11,785 nucleotides of DNA from Entamoeba invadens IP1 (taxonomy: Eukaryota > Evosea > Mastigamoebida > Endamoebidae), in assembly GCF_000330505.1 (NCBI RefSeq), contig NW_004440091.1, positions 2,456-14,240 on the forward strand, read 5' to 3'. The translations under genes and the position numbers were made by a program. Below, one piece after another: positions 7,515 to 11,785 of this stretch; the stretch's first letter is position 1; each line of letters begins with the position of its first letter. The notes beneath the pieces are model-generated. The model searched no databases. It worked only from the letters and a program-made list of their open reading frames with translations, and was not told the origin of the DNA.

Positions 7515-8531
7515 TTAAATTTTGTGAATTACTTTTGTGTCTGGACTGAAACAGCATTCTCCGATTACTTTAATTGACTTGGGCAGAACAATTTCAGCCA
7601 GCGAGTCACAGCCCTTGAAACATTTTTGCCCAATTTTAGTGACATGATTATTCATTTCCACATAACTTAAATTTCGATTATCTAAAAAACAGTTTTGCCC
7701 GATGGAAGTCACTAACTTTGGAATACAAACACTTTTGAGATTGCAATACATAAACGCATAATTTTTCAACTCCAACAAATTATCAGGCAAAATGATGTGT
7801 TGCAAATTTGAACACCCATAAAATCCCGTGTGGCCAATATCGTGTATTTTACTTGGAAGAGTCACCGAAGTCAAATCTGTCGCATTCTCAAAGCAAAAGT
7901 CGGGCAACCACGTCACAAAATTTGGGATTTGCAACGAGTGGAGTTTTGAATCATAAGTGTGTGTCCTCAAGTTGTAGTCACATGGATTTATCTGTTTAAC
8001 ATCGTCATAGTACTCCCACTCTACTCGTTCATATTGGACACGTTTGAACTCAAATTTAGATATTCCGTTATTGGCATACATCGACTTTGTCATGGTGCGA
8101 GTTACTGTCTCATACACTTCGTAGTTCCATATCACTATTTTGTAAAAATCGATCTTCTCGAGTATTTCTTCAACTTTATTGATGCTTTTTGTGTGCTTTT
8201 TCGAGTCTAACAAATCGTCCGAGTCTGTTGAATTTGAGTCGGTGTCGTTACTTGAAGTCGAAGAAGTCTCACTCCAATCTGGAAACTCGGGAGGATATGT
8301 CTTTCTTATAATTTCATTTCCAAAAGTCTCATCTTTACGAGACCATATGTAGAGTGTCTCGATATTGGGGAAGTGCTTGATTGTCTTTCTGTTTAATGGG
8401 ATTGGGTTGCAGTGGAACTTTTCCATGTTGTTTTGATATTTTTTACAAACAAATTCCAAATTAATAAAATCATCAATTGTTGTAAAGTACTGAGAAACAA
8501 TCATCATGTGATATCCATCTATTGTGGACAT
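7515..8531 (-). CDS. Short BspA-like leucine-rich-repeat protein (338 aa)
   Basis: A paralogue of the LRR protein at 572-2329. Residues 1-62 carry the same N-terminal module (STIDGYHMMIVSQYF, VCKKY, NPIPLNRKT). Residues 82-118 are a Ser/Asp/Thr-rich acidic insert (WSETSSTSSNDTDSNSTDSD) that the longer protein lacks. Residues 119-195 are a charged, non-repeat linker. Only about five or six BspA-type repeats follow (about 198-330), against about 18 in the paralogue, and the last breaks off after IGECCFSPDTKVIHKI. There is no signal peptide, membrane span or CAAX end. The open frame extends 14 codons further upstream only through a GTG; ATG 8531 is preferred because the paralogue aligns from its second residue and AATCAAAAACAC sits just ahead of it. 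The shortened repeat array may be natural or a 3' truncation. Confidence 0.9.
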   Translation of the reverse strand: MSTIDGYHMMIVSQYFTTIDDFINLEFVCKKYQNNMEKFHCNPIPLNRKTIKHFPNIETLYIWSRKDETFGNEIIRKTYPPEFPDWSETSSTSSNDTDSNSTDSDDLLDSKKHTKSINKVEEILEKIDFYKIVIWNYEVYETVTRTMTKSMYANNGISKFEFKRVQYERVEWEYYDDVKQINPCDYNLRTHTYDSKLHSLQIPNFVTWLPDFCFENATDLTSVTLPSKIHDIGHTGFYGCSNLQHIILPDNLLELKNYAFMYCNLKSVCIPKLVTSIGQNCFLDNRNLSYVEMNNHVTKIGQKCFKGCDSLAEIVLPKSIKVIGECCFSPDTKVIHKI

Positions 8532-8564
8532 GTGTTTTTGATTATTTTGTTTTGAAATTATTAA

Positions 8565-8590
8565 AAAACACACTTTCAGTAGTGTGTTTT
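8565..8590. promoter_or_regulatory. Perfect 10-bp hairpin upstream of the short LRR gene
   Basis: AAAACACACT (8565-8574) and AGTGTGTTTT (8581-8590) are exact complements around a 6-base loop. The element lies 34-59 bases before the ATG at 8531, at or just upstream of where a TATA-like element would be. It could be a regulatory palindrome read as duplex DNA; with the usual short leader it would not be in the mRNA. Function is inferred from position only. Confidence 0.45.
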
Positions 8591-9052
8591 CTAATATCTA
8601 TTTTAAATTAATTTTATTTGATTAATAAAAATGTTATAATTAAATTTTTATTCTTCAATTGAATTAAATAAAATACATTTGTTTAAAAGTTGAATGACAT
8701 CACATTCAACATCTGGTTTAATCTAATTGAATCTAATAAAAATTTAAATGGACTTTGAATTTTTACTATTAAAAAACATTAAAATTATAATTTTTTATAG
8801 TTTTTATGTATTTCATGCTATTTAATGTATCAATTACATGTTTTTAGTATTTTAACTATTTAAACAGTTTTGAGTTATTTTGAATACCAAAGTGCAATGT
8901 AATACCATTGCATAAACTGTTATTATGGTCAAAACATATAGACGATTATAATATTTATTTGTTTAAATCAGTAAATAAAAATATGCTGATTAACAAATAA
9001 CGAAACATTTACATGTTATAACATAACAAATTTTAACAACAATAAATAAATA
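8591..9052. other. AT-rich intergenic region between kinase and LRR genes
   Basis: No coding signal is seen. The left part should carry the distal promoter of the LRR gene, and the right end the 3' end of the kinase gene (TATTTATTTATTG just after its stop, read on the minus strand). A 10-bp palindrome, TGTTATAACA, lies at about 9015-9024 and is unremarkable at this base composition. Confidence 0.62.
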
Positions 9053-11785
9053 TCACAACGATTCTAATTGTTTAATCACCGTCTCAATATCAGGTCTGTC
9101 TTTTGGCGTTTGTTGCCACGCCTTAACAACAACATCTTTCTGTTTTTCAGTTAGCATCATTAAATCAGGGCGCTTGCCATAACACACCGAGTCTGCAATA
9201 TCCCACGCGTATTTGTAGACATCCTTTGGAAACGCGTCACTCCACGTAAAGCACTCATACATTGTAATTGCAAATGAATACACATCAGCCGCCTTCTTGT
9301 ACTTTTCTTTGTTTAAGACTTCAGGCGCCATGTACTTTGGTGTTCCAATACCTTTGGTGAATGTCATGTTTGTCATCAGCATATTGATGTTTCGACTTGC
9401 TCCAAAATCAGTCAATTTCGCATTCACTTTGTCATTCACATCAAGTGAAAAGACGAGAATGTTGTCTGGTTTGATGTCTCTGTGTAATATCCCATTTGAA
9501 TGTAAATACAAAATTCCTTTGGCTGCGTCAATCATCATTTTATTGCGAATTTGAAAGTCAATTTCATTCGAATTTTTGTGGCTCATCAAATCCTTCAAAC
9601 TTCCATATTGTGCATATTCAGTGACCATACACACCTTACTTGGTATAAAGACGGCGCCATAAAAGTGGACAATGTACTCACTTCGGAATTTGTCCAACAT
9701 AGAGACTTCTTTGGTGAATTCATCCATCACGTTTTCTTGTGCACTTTTCATCTTTTTAATAACAACAACATTTCCCCTGTAATTTCCTTTGTACACAATA
9801 CCAAAAGACCCCTCCCCTATTTTGACACCTTCTATTAATTCGTCTGGATCAATTCGAATTGAAATTTTTGAGAGAGCAGATATCCCAATTGCTTTGCAAA
9901 TTGCTTTTTGTTGTGTATATGAATTTGCCACTAAAAGTATTTTACTTTCAATTTTGGAAGTACACGAAAGTGTCAGTAATATCTCAAATTCACACGCAAA
10001 GCCTTTTGGCAAGACGACTATTTGTGGATTACTCTCAATTTGATATTTCTGGTTTGTGAGTGTTTGTGTTGAAATTTGGATTTTCATGTTGTGTTTGGTG
10101 ATATTACCAACACACAACAAATCTCTCTGCTTTTCGTTGACTTCGACTTCTTCGCCATCGTTGAAAACTATTTTTGTTTTATTTACCACAACGCCATCAC
10201 CAACTGTCACAAATTGAATGTTCGACTTTGACATTTCAAAGAGTGTCGTTGTTGTCTCATTGGACTTTTCTTTTAAATATTTTGAAACGTGTTTAACTAT
10301 TAACACAATCACCAATGTCGTCACAATGAATATAACTATTATAAGAAGTACACCTATTAGTATAACCCACCACACAACATGTGAATTGCAGTAAGTGCCA
10401 TTTGCACTTGGTGTGTGCCAAAATGAGCATTTTGTGCATTTTGAATAACCAACTTCTTTGCAATTTGTTATGAATGAAATATCAACACATTGTGAGTCAA
10501 CCAAAACTTCATTTGTATCACATGAAGTACACGCGTATTTTGTTTGCACACACGTTGCACAAGTCGCATTACACTTTTCACACTCATTTGTGTTGACTGT
10601 GAAACACCCATCAGAACACTTTGAACATCCATTTTGTGTTGTTTCCAGTTGACACCCAACAATGTCGCTTTGTGGTTTGCATTCGTTATTGGACGTTCGA
10701 TAATTTGTTAAGTTGCACGTCAAACAACTTTCTCTGTTGTTGCAAGTCCCACATTTGACGTCACATTTCTCACAAGACAACCCACTTCTGTAATATCCAT
10801 CATTACATTTGACACACCCACCTGATGGTATAAACTGTGTACAAATGCCATTCAAGACGTTGTTTGTAATACACTTGTGGTCACTCAAAAACGTCCCTTC
10901 TTTGCATGAAAGACAAAATGTTGAATTTGAGATGCAGGCGTCACAGTTATCATCACAACTCACACACTTCCCAAATAATAAATAGTATTTGTCGTTACAC
11001 CTCACACACCCATATTGTGTTGTTTCTTTACAATAGGATTGTTCAATTTCTCCATTGTTTTGTATGCAATTTCCATTGTCGTCTATCGTGTAATTGTTAG
11101 TACATTCAACACATTTATTATTGAGTGTAAACGCACAATTATCTTGTGTTACAGAGCACCTCCCATTCTGTTCTGTTTCTTCATTGTTTTTGCAAGTTGT
11201 CGATTCACAACTACCACTCTCTGTGATTTCATAGTTTGTTGAACATTTCATAGGCTTCTCAACATCACATTTCATCCAATTCGCATTATTTGTTGAGCAA
11301 CTTTTGCACTCAGAGTTATCAATGTAATACCCGTCTTTACAGTAAATAACGTCGTTGTAATCATAAATCGATGTGTCGATTGTTAACTGGCACATTCCAT
11401 CATCTCCAAGATAATAGCCATCATTACATACAATACACCTGTTGTTTTCACATGTCATACAATTGACATCACTGCATGAACCACAATTGGCGTTGAGTTC
11501 TCCTTTATAACATTTAATACAATTAATCCCATTCGTTGCTTTACAGTCTTCGTTTGTTGTGCATTGTCCATTATCAATAACATAATTACTTACACATTTA
11601 ATACACACGTTTTCATTACCAACTTGACAATTGTTATTAGATTGTACGCAATCATTATTGGCATTCAAATAATAACCATATTCACATTCGACACAATAAT
11701 TTTCCAAGTTGATTGTTTTGCAATTTTGTAATTGACCAACACACTTACCATTTACAAGTTTTGTGTTTGAATTACATTTTAAACA
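9053..11785 (-). CDS. Transmembrane receptor-like kinase with CxxC-rich ectodomain (5' truncated)
   Basis: The frame is open to the window edge, so the N-terminus and signal peptide are missing; 910 residues are visible. Window residues 1-470 are extracellular, with about 22 CxxC motifs in furin/growth-factor-receptor-like units (CVECEYGYYL, CIVCNDGYYLGDDGMC). Residues about 471-497 form one membrane span (10295-10375; VVWWVILIGVLLIIVIF...). Residues about 520-640 are beta-rich. The kinase domain (about 651-910; 9056-9835) is complete: GEGSFGIVYKG (657-667), ATP-site Lys 677 in VVVIKK, helix-C Glu 693, HRDIKPDN (768-775), DFG (793-795), GTPKYMAPE and DRPD. HRDIKPDN suggests Ser/Thr specificity; the fold class looks tyrosine-kinase-like, as in Entamoeba TMKs. 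These receptors are thought to sense external ligands or nutrients. The edge Met in some readings is really TTG (11705-11707). No lesion is seen. Confidence 0.95.
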   Translation of the reverse strand, partial: CLKCNSNTKLVNGKCVGQLQNCKTINLENYCVECEYGYYLNANNDCVQSNNNCQVGNENVCIKCVSNYVIDNGQCTTNEDCKATNGINCIKCYKGELNANCGSCSDVNCMTCENNRCIVCNDGYYLGDDGMCQLTIDTSIYDYNDVIYCKDGYYIDNSECKSCSTNNANWMKCDVEKPMKCSTNYEITESGSCESTTCKNNEETEQNGRCSVTQDNCAFTLNNKCVECTNNYTIDDNGNCIQNNGEIEQSYCKETTQYGCVRCNDKYYLLFGKCVSCDDNCDACISNSTFCLSCKEGTFLSDHKCITNNVLNGICTQFIPSGGCVKCNDGYYRSGLSCEKCDVKCGTCNNRESCLTCNLTNYRTSNNECKPQSDIVGCQLETTQNGCSKCSDGCFTVNTNECEKCNATCATCVQTKYACTSCDTNEVLVDSQCVDISFITNCKEVGYSKCTKCSFWHTPSANGTYCNSHVVWWVILIGVLLIIVIFIVTTLVIVLIVKHVSKYLKEKSNETTTTLFEMSKSNIQFVTVGDGVVVNKTKIVFNDGEEVEVNEKQRDLLCVGNITKHNMKIQISTQTLTNQKYQIESNPQIVVLPKGFACEFEILLTLSCTSKIESKILLVANSYTQQKAICKAIGISALSKISIRIDPDELIEGVKIGEGSFGIVYKGNYRGNVVVIKKMKSAQENVMDEFTKEVSMLDKFRSEYIVHFYGAVFIPSKVCMVTEYAQYGSLKDLMSHKNSNEIDFQIRNKMMIDAAKGILYLHSNGILHRDIKPDNILVFSLDVNDKVNAKLTDFGASRNINMLMTNMTFTKGIGTPKYMAPEVLNKEKYKKAADVYSFAITMYECFTWSDAFPKDVYKYAWDIADSVCYGKRPDLMMLTEKQKDVVVKAWQQTPKDRPDIETVIKQLESL
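10295..10375 (-). other. Single transmembrane segment of the receptor-like kinase
   Basis: About 27 residues rich in Val, Ile and Leu start at VVWWVILIG and end before KHVSKYLKEK. The basic flank on the C-terminal side fits the positive-inside rule and places the kinase in the cytosol and the cysteine-rich part outside. Confidence 0.9.

Noticed and set aside
7315..7577. Open frames giving repeated YYIIL across the microsatellite
   Set aside because: They are produced by the 15-base translation period of TATTA and overlap two real genes.
8532..8573. Fourteen-codon N-terminal extension of the short LRR protein
   Set aside because: It begins at GTG, is hydrophobic AT-type translation overlapping the hairpin, and the paralogue aligns from the ATG at 8531.
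1..11785. tRNA, rRNA and CRISPR arrays
   Set aside because: No cloverleaf-like GC-rich segments, rRNA-like blocks or spaced repeats were seen; all GC-richer segments are accounted for by genes or pseudogenes.

Overview
The window looks like nuclear DNA from an amoebozoan parasite of the genus Entamoeba. The reasons are very AT-rich intergenic DNA around compact intronless genes, start codons a few bases after Inr-like motifs, two BspA-type leucine-rich-repeat proteins with the N-terminal module I associate with Entamoeba, and a transmembrane kinase with a CxxC-rich ectodomain. The long intergenic spaces would suit E. invadens or another non-histolytica species, but I cannot fix the species.

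Layout, left to right. 1-571 is AT-rich non-coding. 572-2329 (+) encodes a 585-residue BspA-like LRR protein. 2937-3179 (+) encodes a small, highly charged 80-residue protein of unknown function. 3180-6742 is mostly AT-rich but holds three GC-richer islands: a 60-codon reading frame on the minus strand (4089-4271) with a plausible Entamoeba core promoter, and two decayed copies of one secreted-protein gene facing each other head to head (5124-5670 minus, 5927-6328 plus). A 65-bp structure at 6546-6610 combines a perfect 13-bp inverted repeat with an inner stem whose loop is exactly TAATATTAC.

The right half is denser. 6743-7351 (+) encodes an intact bacterial-type maltose/galactoside O-acetyltransferase. 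It converges on a second, shorter BspA-like gene (7515-8531, minus). The 163 bp between their stops are mostly a pure (TATTA)19 pentanucleotide repeat. 9053-11785 (minus) is the 3' part of a large receptor-like kinase gene: CxxC-rich ectodomain, one membrane span, a juxtamembrane beta-rich segment and a complete kinase domain. Its 5' end lies beyond the window.

No operon-like logic is expected. Apart from the acetyltransferase, the recognisable genes belong to expanded Entamoeba families (BspA-like proteins, transmembrane kinases), and the decayed pair suggests gene turnover. The most unusual items are the decayed head-to-head gene pair, the CRESS-origin-like stem-loop, and the small island gene at 4089-4271.
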